64,000 nucleotides of DNA from Mycolicibacterium insubricum (GCF_010731615.1 NZ_AP022618.1:3410001-3474000), one strand, 5' to 3'; counted from the first letter of the stretch, positions 20,181 to 28,910 are shown. The notes: generated by a model from the letters alone, not told the origin. Numbers and translations are program-made.

Positions 20181-20660
20181 TCATCCGGTGCCCGCGTCGC
20201 ATCCGCGGTGGGTCCAGGACAGGCTCTCGGCACGCGCGGCGACCACCACCCGCTGAGCCTGCCGCGTACCTTCGCCAGAGTCATCTGATCCGCGGATCGG
20301 AAGTCCGGCAGCAACTTTGAGCACCAACGTGCCGAACTCCACCGACGTCAAGCTCGGAATGACCAACAGTTTCGCCGAACTGCGGGCACCACGGACCCAC
20401 ATCACCCTGGGCCGCCGATGCAATCCCACAGGCGCAGCAGGTTCCATCGCAACGGAGCGAAGATCGGACGCACCTTCGGTCGCCGACCAGTTGATCTCGA
20501 TGCCGTCAACCTCGCCCAGCCGCGTTCGCAGCACCGACACCAGCTCCGGTAGCTCACCGGCCACGGATGCGTGCCTCGGCCACCAGGCCCCGTCGATGTC
20601 TGAGCCGAGCCGGGGCGCAAGCGCCAGGCGTACCGGGCGCGCCAACCGCCGGGCGGTCAT
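20181..20660 (-). CDS. DUF5994 family protein
   Basis: This is a 159-residue cytoplasmic protein of unknown function. The N-terminal PVRLALAPRLGSDIDGAWWPRHASVAGELPELVSVLRTRLG pattern and the later VMWVRG, KLLVIPSLTSVEFGTLVLKVAAG are what I know from the actinobacterial DUF5994 family. No catalytic residues or membrane segments stand out. It faces the cspA terminator, and 312 bp without a gene lie upstream. Confidence 0.72.
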   Translation of the reverse strand: MTARRLARPVRLALAPRLGSDIDGAWWPRHASVAGELPELVSVLRTRLGEVDGIEINWSATEGASDLRSVAMEPAAPVGLHRRPRVMWVRGARSSAKLLVIPSLTSVEFGTLVLKVAAGLPIRGSDDSGEGTRQAQRVVVAARAESLSWTHRGCDAGTG

Positions 20661-20972
20661 CGTGTGGATTCGATCCGCTTGACGTGCCGAGCGGGCGGGG
20701 AGGCGGGAATATCCGAAAAGACCAGCGCTACAACGTTATTACTGTCGATCACCGGGGGCGAACAGGTCTCGTCGGGATGGGAGAACAAAGATGCCGAATC
20801 CATTGCGCGTTTTCCTAACGTCGCGGACGTCTGTGCGGGGCCTGCGCAAGGCGCGCGGAGCGCAATATGACGTGAGAGCGGTGGAGCCGTACCGGCATCC
20901 TCCGCCTACAACGCTACACGTACCGGCGGTAATCAAACACAATTCGGTTTTTATGTACCCGTGCGAAAGTAG
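20661..20972. other. Gene-free stretch, somewhat AT-richer
   Basis: No open frame here has mycobacterial codon use. Short frames on both strands look random. It must hold the promoter of the DUF5994 gene; I could not pick a convincing -10/-35 pair or a palindrome. The lower GC (for example TACAACGTTATTACTG near 20730) sets it apart from neighbours. Confidence 0.5.
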
Positions 20973-22301
20973 CTAACGGTTTCCCACCAGCCCCGACTGC
21001 ACCAGCGCCGCATCGACGAATTTCTGTACCGGCCGGGCGGTGAAGAACCCGGCATGGCCACCGCGGTACCAGACGATTTCGGGTTTACCCCAGTGTTCCC
21101 AGAGCTTGACCACCTGGTCCCGGGGATGCACGACCCGGTCGGCGACGCCGCCGTAGATGAACCGGCCCTTCGGTGGCACCTTCGGTTCCAGCGACAGCGG
21201 TGTCACCATGGCGGCCAGCGGTGCAGCGTCCTGCAGGGTCTGATAGCGCGGGTCGCCGGGGGCGAAACCCGAGTGCCGGCCGAGCAGGCTGATCAGGTCG
21301 GCGACGGGTACCCCGAGGATCGCGCAGGTGAGGTGGGGGTCGAGGCTGGCTACCAGCGAGGACACATAGCCGCCGAGGGAGATGGCGTTGAGCCCGATCG
21401 GCGCGGCCGGTTCCTGCCTGCGGATCCAGGACAGCACCCGGCGCACATCCCAGACGGCCTGGGCCGCGAAATGCACGTCGTCGAGGACCTCTTCGCCCGG
21501 AATCGCCTTGCCGCGGGGCAGATCTCGCGCCCGCGGGCCGTGCAGCGGCATGACCGGAAGAATGACGTTCAGGCCGAAGTCCTCGTGCAGATGCCGCGCC
21601 CGAAACAGCGCCAGGTCGATACCGGCGCGACCCATTTCGGCGCCGTGCACACATACCAGCCAGGGGCGGGGTTCATTGTGCCGCAGCAGCAGGCCGTACA
21701 CCTGCGCGTTGGCGGCGTAGGACGCCCACCGCTGGGCCCCCGGCTCGTCGGGATCGGGGTGGTAGCTGCTTTCGAACTCAAACCGCGAATAGGATCGGCC
21801 GCGGCCTTTGACCTTGTGGATCTCAACCTCGGCGACTTCGAGCTCCGGTGGTGCGGCGAAGAACGCCTCGGGGTTTTCCAGGAATCCCCGTTCGCCGTAG
21901 AAGTCCAGCGCGGCGTGGACTTCCCGATCGATCCGCTGGAATGCCTTCGGGCGGCTCAGCGGGCGGGTGGTGCGCAGCCCGGTGAGCACGATCTCGTCGC
22001 GCAGCGCCTGGCCCAGCAGCGCCACCGTCGGGCGCGCGACCGGCAGTCCGGACTCTGTGTCCGCGCCGCCCAGGTAGTGGCGCCAGGCGCCGGCATAGAA
22101 CCGGCCGGTGCGGGTGATGGGCCCGAGCGCGGTCTGCACCGCCGCGGGCATCCGCGGGCCCGCCTTCTTCGGCGAGTTCTCGGTGCCCGGCTGGGGCGAG
22201 GCCTGCTCGGCCGGAGACTGCTCGGCCGGAGACTGCTCGGCCGGGAACGGTTCCGGGGGCGTTTCGGCACTGGCGGGTGTCACCGGCTCACTCTTGCGCA
22301 C
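20973..22301 (-). CDS. Alpha/beta hydrolase family protein
   Basis: This 442-residue protein has a low-complexity N-terminus (about 1-50) with repeated SPAEQ units, then an alpha/beta-hydrolase core. WLVCVHGAEMG carries the oxyanion-hole region; the nucleophile elbow is AISLGGY (small-Ser-x-Gly type), the acid is probably Asp in GGVADRVVHPRDQ, and the His is RGGHAGFF. It has no signal peptide, so it is probably cytosolic. The large N-terminal region of about 190 residues before the HG motif suggests a cap or lid found in long mycobacterial hydrolases. The substrate is unknown. It ends 31 residues after the catalytic His, a normal length. Confidence 0.85.
   Translation of the reverse strand: MRKSEPVTPASAETPPEPFPAEQSPAEQSPAEQASPQPGTENSPKKAGPRMPAAVQTALGPITRTGRFYAGAWRHYLGGADTESGLPVARPTVALLGQALRDEIVLTGLRTTRPLSRPKAFQRIDREVHAALDFYGERGFLENPEAFFAAPPELEVAEVEIHKVKGRGRSYSRFEFESSYHPDPDEPGAQRWASYAANAQVYGLLLRHNEPRPWLVCVHGAEMGRAGIDLALFRARHLHEDFGLNVILPVMPLHGPRARDLPRGKAIPGEEVLDDVHFAAQAVWDVRRVLSWIRRQEPAAPIGLNAISLGGYVSSLVASLDPHLTCAILGVPVADLISLLGRHSGFAPGDPRYQTLQDAAPLAAMVTPLSLEPKVPPKGRFIYGGVADRVVHPRDQVVKLWEHWGKPEIVWYRGGHAGFFTARPVQKFVDAALVQSGLVGNR
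22203..22247 (-). repeat. 15-bp tandem repeat in hydrolase N-terminus
   Basis: The unit CTGCTCGGCCGGAGA occurs twice exactly and a third time with minor changes, encoding repeated SPAEQ in the hydrolase. The unit is a multiple of 3, so copy number can vary without frameshift. Confidence 0.75.
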
Positions 22302-22370
22302 GGCGGCCGTGGGAGCAAATGCCGCGTTGCGAAGCTCGCCCGGCAGCGGCCCGGGGACGCGGCCTGGGGA

Positions 22371-23867
22371 TCAGCGCTCTGATAGCCCCAGTGCCCGCAC
22401 AATGGTGAAGAACAGGTCGGTCTGATCACTCAGACCGACGACATTGGCCGCGCCCGGACCGTAGCCGGCGATCCGCAGCTGGGATCCGGTGTGACCCTGG
22501 TCCAGCACGTCCAGGTTGTCCGAGGTTCCGTAGGAGACGGTCAGCGGTGCGCCGTCCTTGCCGCGCAACACCCGGGTCAGCCCCGGGTAGATGGCGTCCC
22601 GGGCGATCGGCCACGACACCTTGGCCTCGTCGGCGGCCGCCTGCACGTCCTGGGCCGTCATCGACTCGACGACCTGGCTGCTGTGCGCGTGATCGGCGGT
22701 GACGATCACCAGGGTGTCCTTGTTCTGCCGGGCGAAATCAAGGGCCACCTGGGCCGCCTCGTCGAGGTCGACGGTCTCGCCGATCTGGCCGCAGGGGTTG
22801 GCGGCGTGGTCCTGCTTGTCGATCGAGGCGCCCTCGACCTGTAGGAAGAATCCGTTTTCGTTGTGACCGAGCAACTCGATCGACTTCTTGATCATCGTCG
22901 CCAGCGTCGGTACCGCCGCGGAGCGCGCGGCGTTGTCGGTGCACTCCACCGCGGGCTCCAGGTAGCCGCCCCTGCTGGCAACGGGGCCGGTCCAGCGGGT
23001 CGGCATGTTGCCGTCGGCGAACAGGCCCAGCAGCGGCGCGTCCTGGCTCGCCGCGGTGGTCGCCGCCAGTTCATCGGCGGTGCGCACGATGTGGAAACCG
23101 CGTTCCTTGGCCTGCACCTCGAGTGTCTTGCCTTGGTGGTCACCGGCCTTGGCGACCTGCTGGAAAGTCTTGGCCCCGCCGCCGAACACCAGGTCGGCGC
23201 GGGTGGTCAGCAGTTGCTCGGTAATCGAGCCGGCGCCACCGTGTTCCAGCGCGTTGGTCGGGCATTTGGCGCTGGTCTCCTCGGGTCCGTAGCAGCGACG
23301 GGAGGCGACGTGGGCGACCTGCACGGCCGGGGTGGCGTCCTGGACTTCGGCGGTGGAGATGTCGCCGGTGGCCTTGCCCGCCTCCTTTGCCAGTTGCAGC
23401 AGCGTCTTCTGGTCGTGGCCGGCGATGTCCACCGAGATCGCGCCGTTGTAGGTCTTGGTGCCGGTGGCCCAGGCCGAGCCGCTGGCGGCGGAGTCGGTGA
23501 CGTAGCTGGGCTTGCCGTCCTTGGTCAGCGAGTAGTGGGTGTACTGGCCGGTCAGCGGGAAGGCGTCCAGGGCCGCGAATGCGCCACCGGCGCCCCGGGC
23601 GTAGTTGCGGGCCACGGTGATCTCCGAGTCACCCATGCCGTCGCCGATCAGCAGGATGACGTTGCGGGCGCCGCTGTTACGGATGGAGTCGGCGATGAGC
23701 TGGGCGCGGTTGTCCCCGGCCCGAGTGGCGCCGCCGTGTTCGGACAGCGTGCCGGTGGCCATGGGATCGAGCAGCGGCGGCGCGCCCTGATCGTTGGTGC
23801 CCCCGCTGCAGCCGGCCAGCAGGACACCGGCAATGGCGGCCGTCACCAGATAGCGCATGCGGATCAT
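22371..23867 (-). CDS. phoA: Lipoprotein alkaline phosphatase
   Basis: This 498-residue phosphomonoesterase is of the E. coli PhoA type and scavenges phosphate outside the membrane. The N-terminus is a lipoprotein signal with lipobox LLAGC (Cys20), so it is probably membrane-anchored. [11 protein letters not shown] carries metal ligand Asp76, [20 protein letters not shown] holds nucleophile Ser126, [13 protein letters not shown] and [11 protein letters not shown] supply further zinc/magnesium ligands, and DQGHTGSQL gives the last His. ATG 23867 has GGGGAGA about 6 nt upstream; ATG 23858 is the alternative. I see no clear PHO box. It is divergent from a small lipoprotein. Confidence 0.92.
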   Translation of the reverse strand: MIRMRYLVTAAIAGVLLAGCSGGTNDQGAPPLLDPMATGTLSEHGGATRAGDNRAQLIADSIRNSGARNVILLIGDGMGDSEITVARNYARGAGGAFAALDAFPLTGQYTHYSLTKDGKPSYVTDSAASGSAWATGTKTYNGAISVDIAGHDQKTLLQLAKEAGKATGDISTAEVQDATPAVQVAHVASRRCYGPEETSAKCPTNALEHGGAGSITEQLLTTRADLVFGGGAKTFQQVAKAGDHQGKTLEVQAKERGFHIVRTADELAATTAASQDAPLLGLFADGNMPTRWTGPVASRGGYLEPAVECTDNAARSAAVPTLATMIKKSIELLGHNENGFFLQVEGASIDKQDHAANPCGQIGETVDLDEAAQVALDFARQNKDTLVIVTADHAHSSQVVESMTAQDVQAAADEAKVSWPIARDAIYPGLTRVLRGKDGAPLTVSYGTSDNLDVLDQGHTGSQLRIAGYGPGAANVVGLSDQTDLFFTIVRALGLSER

Positions 23868-24008
23868 CCTCGGTCTCCCCGTCGTCGTCGGCTTCAGGCT
23901 CTCCCATGCTCGAAGCCCGAGGTGAACAGGCGCCGACCGGAAGGCCACGCCCAGATTGCGGGACGGAATCGTATGTGGGTTGGCGCGGCACGTGGGATTC
24001 TGAGCAGC

Positions 24009-24485
24009 ATGAACCCGGGATCACGAACACTGGCCGCGACGGTGCTCGCCGCCGGTCTGTTGACCACCGCGTGCGGCGGGTCGTCGAACCCGGGGACGGC
24101 CTCCTCGGCCACGGGCTCGCCGACGCCGGCCTCCACCGTCGCCGCGGCTGACCTGCCCGCGCTGGTGCCCACTCCGGCGCAGGCGACGGTGACCAAGGGG
24201 CCCGACGGCATCGCCGACGGCGGTATCCATCTGCACTTCCAGGCCGACGGCGCACCGGCGGAGGTAATGGCGGCCTACGAGAAGGCGCTGCAGGATAAGG
24301 GCTGGCAGGTCACCACGATCATCACCTCCGGGGGCTCTGGCGGCGGTGGCGCCACCTACACCGGAACCCACGGCGAGGCGTACGGGGTGTTCGACGGCGG
24401 CGGATTCAACACCACCACCTACCTGGATGTGTGCGCCTGGCCGACCAAGCCCGCCGAACCGAATTGCAGTCGCAGCCAACGCTGA
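24009..24485 (+). CDS. Putative lipoprotein, unknown function
   Basis: This 158-residue protein has a lipoprotein signal peptide ending in LLTTAC (Cys22) followed by a Ser/Thr/Ala/Pro linker. The folded part, about residues 50-150, contains [25 protein letters not shown], a pattern seen in small mycobacterial lipoproteins with an alpha/beta 'VxxxYxxxLxxxGW' repeat, then a Gly-rich loop and a closing Cys pair (DVCAW, PNCSR). No function is assigned. ATG 24009 is chosen for the signal peptide. Its stop abuts the stop of the convergent deaminase gene directly (TGATCA). Confidence 0.8.
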   Translation: MNPGSRTLAATVLAAGLLTTACGGSSNPGTASSATGSPTPASTVAAADLPALVPTPAQATVTKGPDGIADGGIHLHFQADGAPAEVMAAYEKALQDKGWQVTTIITSGGSGGGGATYTGTHGEAYGVFDGGGFNTTTYLDVCAWPTKPAEPNCSRSQR

Positions 24486-25064
24486 TCAGCGCCAGTAGCC
24501 CCGATGCGCTTGTGCGGCTTCATCTTCCAGAAGCGGCCCGACGACCGTCACCGGGCGCGCCCCGTGCGTCAGAACTTCGCGCGACGGTAGCGCGAACGAC
24601 GCGTGATCAGGTGTGTCCCCGGTGAATTCGAGCAGCCGGGCGACGGAAAGCCCGTAGACCACGCGCCCGATCCCGGTCCAATAGGCGGCGCCGGAGCACA
24701 TGGTGCACGGCTCGGTGCTGGCGTACAGCGTCGCCACGGCCATGCCGTCGTAACCCAGGGTCCGCCAGGCCGACGACGTCGCGACCAGCTCGGCGTGCTG
24801 GGTCGGGTCTCCCCCGGACAGCGACGACGTGTTGCCCTGTTCGGCGACGACGTTGCCGTCGACGTCGGCCACCAGTGCCCCGTAGGGCGCTCCCCCGATG
24901 CTGCGCGCCTGCTCGGCCAGCGTGAAGGTGCGCCGCAACAGGTTCAGATCCACCCGTTCATCGGGGTCGGCGCGGGCCGTTGGCGCGGTGCGGGTGGTCC
25001 AGCCCGCCAGGCCGGCCAGAACCCCCGCGCCGAGCAGTATCGCGCGCCGGTCCACATCCCGCAT
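24486..25064 (-). CDS. Exported cytidine/guanine-type nucleoside deaminase
   Basis: This 192-residue zinc-dependent deaminase belongs to the CDA superfamily. The catalytic His90-Ala-Glu92 and PCxxC (Cys120, Cys123; STEPCTMC) give the standard zinc site. YASTEPCTMCSGAAYWTGIGRVVYGLS resembles guanine deaminase and TadA-like enzymes. Unexpectedly, the N-terminus is a twin-arginine-like signal (DRRAILLGAGVLAGLAG) with a plausible AxA cleavage site ARA|DPDE at 32, so the enzyme should act outside the cytosol. ATG 25064 begins exactly at that signal; the longer frame upstream is unlikely. The substrate base is not predictable. Confidence 0.87.
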   Translation of the reverse strand: MRDVDRRAILLGAGVLAGLAGWTTRTAPTARADPDERVDLNLLRRTFTLAEQARSIGGAPYGALVADVDGNVVAEQGNTSSLSGGDPTQHAELVATSSAWRTLGYDGMAVATLYASTEPCTMCSGAAYWTGIGRVVYGLSVARLLEFTGDTPDHASFALPSREVLTHGARPVTVVGPLLEDEAAQAHRGYWR

Positions 25065-25175
25065 GGGAGCCGATGCTAGCGGCGAGAGGGACGCTGCCCG
25101 GGGTTTTGGGACACGCGTGTACACCAGCACCAGGGCGGTGCGTGTTCGGTGGAGCTCTTCAGCGGGGCAGTTCAG

Positions 25176-25249
25176 TGGGGCGACCGGGGCTCGAACCCGG
25201 GACCAGCGGATTATGAGTCCGCGGCTCTAACCGACTGAGCTATCGCCCC
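25176..25249 (-). tRNA. tRNA with CAU anticodon (tRNA-Met, or tRNA-Ile2)
   Basis: This is a 74-nt cloverleaf with acceptor stem GGGGCGA/TCGCCCC, D-arm GCTCAGTCGGTTAGAGC, anticodon loop CTCATAA and T-arm GGTTCGAGCC; discriminator A, CCA not encoded. The anticodon is CAU. Elongator Met and lysidine-modified Ile2 both fit; the initiator is unlikely because the first base pair is G-C and the anticodon stem lacks three G-C pairs next to the loop. Confidence 0.9.
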
Positions 25250-25320
25250 CAGCGTTTTGCGCGGGACCCATGTTCGCACGCCGCCGCAGCCGGCACCGCC
25301 CTGGGTGATCCGACAGCCAT

Positions 25321-25353
25321 GTGTGACACCTAGAATCGAAGTGTTACACTTCG
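25321..25353 (+). promoter_or_regulatory. Two GTGT-N-ACAC palindromes upstream of the toxin-antitoxin pair
   Basis: GTGTGACAC (25321-25329) and GTGTTACAC (25341-25349) have centres exactly 20 bp apart, two helical turns. The second extends to the perfect 17-bp palindrome CGAAGTGTTACACTTCG (25337-25353), ending 3 bp before the GTG start. TAGAAT at 25331-25336 between them resembles a -10 box, so a bound antitoxin complex would occlude the promoter. Autoregulation is inferred. Confidence 0.65.
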
Positions 25354-25356
25354 CGG

Positions 25357-25626
25357 GTGCCGACCAGTCACCGGCGCCACGCCGTCACCGAAACCGAGGA
25401 CATCGCCGAGGCCCTCGGAATCGCCCGACGCCGATGGCCGGAACTCGCGGCCAAGCCCGGCCTGCTGCTGCGCCGCCTCATCCTCACCGGCGGCGACGCA
25501 CTGGCGCGGATGGACTCCGAGGACCACCACCGCCGTCAGGACGCGATCACCGAAACCAGCGGAGCACTGACCGGGGTCTTCGGACCCGGCTACCTCGACG
25601 AGCTCCGCCGCGACTGGCCCGAATGA
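25357..25626 (+). CDS. VapB-type antitoxin
   Basis: This 89-residue acidic/basic small protein precedes a PIN toxin and overlaps it by ATGA, the usual antitoxin-toxin arrangement. The N-terminal half (TETEDIAEALGIARRRWPELAAKPGLLLRRLILTGGDAL) has helices that could dimerise and bind DNA; no classic ribbon-helix-helix or AbrB motif is obvious. The C-terminal half (GVFGPGYLDELRRDWPE) would wrap the toxin. The start is GTG 25357, 3 nt after a long palindrome and without a Shine-Dalgarno sequence, which points to a leaderless or nearly leaderless mRNA. Confidence 0.78.
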   Translation: MPTSHRRHAVTETEDIAEALGIARRRWPELAAKPGLLLRRLILTGGDALARMDSEDHHRRQDAITETSGALTGVFGPGYLDELRRDWPE

Positions 25627-26021
25627 TCGTTCTCGACGCCAGTGTCTTGATCGGCCATTTCGAGTCCACCGACCTCCACCACCGGCGGGCATCCCGCCTG
25701 CTCACGGCGAACGCAGCCGAGGAGTTCGCTTCCAGCGTGGTGACACTCGCGGAGCTCTACGTCGGCGCCGCCCGGGCAGGACGCTCCGACCGGCTCACCG
25801 AGCTGATCCGCCGCCTGGGCATCCGGACACTGGAGCTACCCGCCGAAGCAGCCCAGCGGCTCGGAGCGATCCGGGCCGCAACCGGTCTGAAGCTGCCGGA
25901 CTGCTGCGTGCTCTATGCCGCAGAGACATCCCGGGCCGCCGTCGCAACCTTCGATCGGCCCCTCGCCGCGCGCGCCCGGGAATGCGGACTGACCGTCGTC
26001 GACTCCCCGGCCCCGGCCTGA
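25623..26021 (+). CDS. VapC-type PIN-domain ribonuclease toxin
   Basis: This 132-residue PIN-domain endoribonuclease has the complete acidic Mg2+ site: Asp5 (VLDAS), Glu44 (TLAELY), Asp93 (LPDCC) and Asp111 (ATFDRPLA). Such toxins cleave tRNA or rRNA when the antitoxin is lost. ATG 25623 overlaps the antitoxin stop as ATGA. The length is usual. The RNA target cannot be predicted. It lies about 110 bp from a tRNA gene, a common neighbourhood for acquired modules. Confidence 0.92.
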   Translation: MIVLDASVLIGHFESTDLHHRRASRLLTANAAEEFASSVVTLAELYVGAARAGRSDRLTELIRRLGIRTLELPAEAAQRLGAIRAATGLKLPDCCVLYAAETSRAAVATFDRPLAARARECGLTVVDSPAPA

Positions 26022-26033
26022 TCGATACTCGGC

Positions 26034-26657
26034 TCAGCTCCCGGCGAACCGGTTGCTGCCCAGATGACCGATGAACGCCGGGCCGCGGCGGTCGAGGTCG
26101 CGCCGGTACTGCCCCGCCCAGGCGCCGAAGGCATGCTTTGCCAGGTATTCGTTGCGGAACCGGTCGTCCTCGGACACCTCGGTGATGCAGAAGTCGGGGA
26201 TCTCCAGATCGATCACCGGCCCGCCGCGCTCCACTTCGGCCAGCACCAGCGGCGCATTGCCACCGAGGAACCGATCCAGCACCCAGCCGTCCTCGCCCAA
26301 CCACACCGAGTAACGAACCTTGACCACGACGTCGTCGGCGCGGCGGACAATCTGAGAAGCGACCTGTGCGTCCAGTTCCCGCTCGGCCTCGTAGCGGGTG
26401 CCCCCGACGGCGGGCCCCTTCGCGGTCATGGTGCCCACCGCGTCGTCACCGAGTGCGTCGAGCAACGCCGGCACCGGCGCATCCACCGTGGCCGGCGCCG
26501 AGCCCTGCACCCGGATGCGGACGGCATAGCCGTCGACGCCGAACAGGTAGGCCTGCACGATCAGTCCTGGGGCCGGGTCCGAGGCCGCCACCGCGGGCAG
26601 CCCGTCGACGAAGAACTTCCGCTCGAATTCGAAATCCCCGTAACCGGCATCCGACAT
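26034..26657 (-). CDS. CYTH domain protein (triphosphate tunnel metalloenzyme family)
   Basis: This 207-residue protein starts with the CYTH signature FEFERKFFV (ExExK) and continues with alternating charged strands: YAVRIRVQG, GTMTAKGPAVGGTRYEAERELD, VVVKVRYSVWLGEDGWVLDRFLG and LVLAEVERGG. The family binds triphosphates or polyphosphate inside a beta-tunnel with divalent metals; actual substrates range from tripolyphosphate to thiamine triphosphate. It converges on vapC by 12 bp. ATG 26657 gives a normal N-terminus. Confidence 0.86.
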   Translation of the reverse strand: MSDAGYGDFEFERKFFVDGLPAVAASDPAPGLIVQAYLFGVDGYAVRIRVQGSAPATVDAPVPALLDALGDDAVGTMTAKGPAVGGTRYEAERELDAQVASQIVRRADDVVVKVRYSVWLGEDGWVLDRFLGGNAPLVLAEVERGGPVIDLEIPDFCITEVSEDDRFRNEYLAKHAFGAWAGQYRRDLDRRGPAFIGHLGSNRFAGS

Positions 26658-26707
26658 TGGCCAACCGTATCCCGTCCGGCGCCGAATACCGGGTATTGCG
26701 CGCCTGC

Positions 26708-27526
26708 TCAGCCGTAGATCGGCAACCCGTCGGGGCCGATCCGGTAGTTCTCGGTACCCTCGGCGACCCGGGCGGCGTCGGCACCGAGTGACACCGCGAT
26801 CTTGTTGCAGGAGTTGCGCAGGATGTCGAAGGTGAGCTCGACGGCCGCGTCGCGGTCATAGTGCGACAGCAACTCCGCACCGTCGAGCTGCGACGGCGTC
26901 CAGATCATCGCGTCGGTGTAGCGCAGCGCCGCCTTGTGCGCCACCGACAGGTCCGAGCTCTCGTAGTCGTCGATCCGGGAGTACATGGACTCCGACGCCC
27001 CGGCGTCCAGCGCGCTGGTCTCCCGCAGTGACTTGCACAGCCGACAGTTGTGGGCGCGGGCCACCCGCAGCCGCACCACCTCGGTGGTCACCGGGTCCAG
27101 CTGCTGGCCCTGTCCGATGCGGCCGACCATCTTGCCCAGCAGCAGCGCCCCCGGATCGGTGCGGTGGTCCCACTCGGTCACCTCGGTGGTGATGTCCACC
27201 CCGAGTGCGCGCAGTCCGGCGATCACCCGCGGGACGAAGTCGGCGACGTAGATGAGCAGGGTCACGCTTGCCGCGTCCGTCCCGAGCAGCTCGGTGTAGG
27301 CGGCGCGCTGCGCCGCGGTGATCCCGGAAACGTCGGCGCTGAACTGTTCGGCGAATTCGGTGATCATCGGGTCCACCGCGCCGCCGGGTGATTCCGCGGG
27401 CAACGGCGCCAGGCCGATCGTCGTCGCGCATACTTCCCGCACCGCGGCGTTGGTCGCCGAGTGTGCGGGCGGCGAGATGGCCACCAGGCGTTTCAGATCT
27501 GTCAGCACCCTGCCAGTATCGGCCAT
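26708..27526 (-). CDS. Carboxymuconolactone decarboxylase/AhpD-like family protein
   Basis: This 272-residue all-helical protein has a CxxC motif in VARAHNCRLCKSLRETSALDAG, the place of the redox-active pair in AhpD-type peroxidase adaptors; the downstream ALRYTDAMIW and FDILRNSCNKIAVSLGAD are also typical. It may have peroxidase-linked thiol activity, but many family members have unknown roles. No signal peptide is seen. It lies between a CYTH gene and tldE on the same strand, 22 bp downstream of tldE. Confidence 0.8.
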   Translation of the reverse strand: MADTGRVLTDLKRLVAISPPAHSATNAAVREVCATTIGLAPLPAESPGGAVDPMITEFAEQFSADVSGITAAQRAAYTELLGTDAASVTLLIYVADFVPRVIAGLRALGVDITTEVTEWDHRTDPGALLLGKMVGRIGQGQQLDPVTTEVVRLRVARAHNCRLCKSLRETSALDAGASESMYSRIDDYESSDLSVAHKAALRYTDAMIWTPSQLDGAELLSHYDRDAAVELTFDILRNSCNKIAVSLGADAARVAEGTENYRIGPDGLPIYG

Positions 27527-27548
27527 CGACGCGCGTGTGTCGCCTGCT

Positions 27549-28910
27549 CTACTGAGCCTGGCTGACCGAGGACATGTGGAAATCCGGGATGCGCAGCGAC
27601 GGCATCGCGGCTCGGTTGAACCAGTCGCCCCACTCTCGCGGCAGCGTCGTCTCGGTGCGGCCGGCCTCGGTAGCGCGGCGCAGCAGATCCAGCGGCGATT
27701 CGTTGAACCGGAAGTTGTTCACCGCGGCGGTCACCTCGCCGTCGGAGATCAGGTACACCCCGTCGCGGGTCAGCCCGGTCAGCAGCAGCGTGGTGGGGTC
27801 GACCTCGCGGATGTACCAGAGCGTGGTCAGCAGCAGACCCCGCTCGGTGGCGGCGACCATATCGGCCAGATCGGCGTCACCGCCGGTCATCAACAGGTTC
27901 GAGGCGCCGACGGCGACCGGCGCATCGAATTCCGCCGCAGCGGCACGCGGGTAGGCCAGCGCGTTGATGCGCCCGTCGCGGATCCAGTCGACCCGCGCGA
28001 CATCCAGTCCGTTGTCGAACACCGACGTGGTGTCCGACGAGCTGGCGGCCGCGACGAACGGGGCGCATTCCAGACCGGGGGCATCCGGATCGGAATACAG
28101 GGTCAACCCCAGATCGCCGAGCCGTTCCCCCACCCTGGTGCCGCCGCCGGGGGCGGCCAGTGCGGTCCGGCCCTCCTGCGCGCCGCGGCCGCCCATCGTC
28201 CAGCCCAGGTAGATCATCATGTCGGCGACGGTCGACGGCGGCATGATCGTCTCGTACCGCCCGGCCGGCAGCTCGACGCGCCGCCGCGCCCAGTCCAGCC
28301 GCATCGACAGCTCGGCCAGCATCCCTTCGGTCGGTACGTCGACGAACCACGGGGTGGAGACACCGGCCCAGGCACTGCCCCCGTCCCGTTTGGCGTTGAT
28401 CTCCACCGACCCGGTCGGCTGGGTATAGCGCCGGCGCACCCCGGTCGAGGTGGCCAGCCAGGTGGTCTCGACGACATGATGGGCGAACCCGTAGAGCGTG
28501 TCGGGCCCGGTGAAGCCGCGGGCCAGATCGGCGGCGACCGAGCCGAAGGCGTCGACCCCGGTCCCGGGGGCGGGAGTCTCCCAATCCGGCGGGGTGGTGC
28601 CGGCGCCCAGCAATGGAAAGGCATCCCGTGACGGTGGTGCACCGCGGGCCGCGGCGGCCGAGGCCGCCACCAGCGCGGGGATGTCGTCGGGATCGACCTG
28701 GGCGGTCGACAGCGAGCCCACCCGGGCCACCCGGCCGTCGCGCACGATGGAGATGACGGTGAGCTGTCGCGAGGTGGACACGCCGTTGGTGGTCATGGTG
28801 TTCCCGGCCCAGCGCAGTGCGGCGGTCGCGGTGTCGGTGACCAGGACGATGGTCTCGTCGGCGACGGCCGCGGCCAGCGCCCGTTCGACGACCTGATGCG
28901 CGGGGATCAT
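27549..28910 (-). CDS. tldE: TldE/PmbA-like subunit of TldD/TldE protease
   Basis: This 453-residue partner lacks the metal-binding HExxxH and forms a heterodimer with TldD that degrades or trims peptides, as in microcin processing. Family features include VLVTDTATAALRWAGNTMTTNGVS near the start, CAPFVAAASSSDTTSVFDNGLDVARVDWIRDG and the C-terminal GVYLISDGEVTAAVNNFRFNESPLDLLRRA. ATG 28910 overlaps the tldD stop by ATGA, so translation is coupled. It corresponds to M. tuberculosis Rv2314c by gene order. Confidence 0.9.
   Translation of the reverse strand: MIPAHQVVERALAAAVADETIVLVTDTATAALRWAGNTMTTNGVSTSRQLTVISIVRDGRVARVGSLSTAQVDPDDIPALVAASAAAARGAPPSRDAFPLLGAGTTPPDWETPAPGTGVDAFGSVAADLARGFTGPDTLYGFAHHVVETTWLATSTGVRRRYTQPTGSVEINAKRDGGSAWAGVSTPWFVDVPTEGMLAELSMRLDWARRRVELPAGRYETIMPPSTVADMMIYLGWTMGGRGAQEGRTALAAPGGGTRVGERLGDLGLTLYSDPDAPGLECAPFVAAASSSDTTSVFDNGLDVARVDWIRDGRINALAYPRAAAAEFDAPVAVGASNLLMTGGDADLADMVAATERGLLLTTLWYIREVDPTTLLLTGLTRDGVYLISDGEVTAAVNNFRFNESPLDLLRRATEAGRTETTLPREWGDWFNRAAMPSLRIPDFHMSSVSQAQ

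Noticed and set aside
20664..20870. 68-codon frame in the gene-free stretch
   Set aside because: Codon use is unlike the neighbours, there is no RBS and no similarity to a known small protein.
25064..26021. Genomic island integrated at the CAU tRNA
   Set aside because: The toxin-antitoxin pair lies on the 5' side of the tRNA, while integrases normally use the 3' end; no integrase or att duplication was seen.
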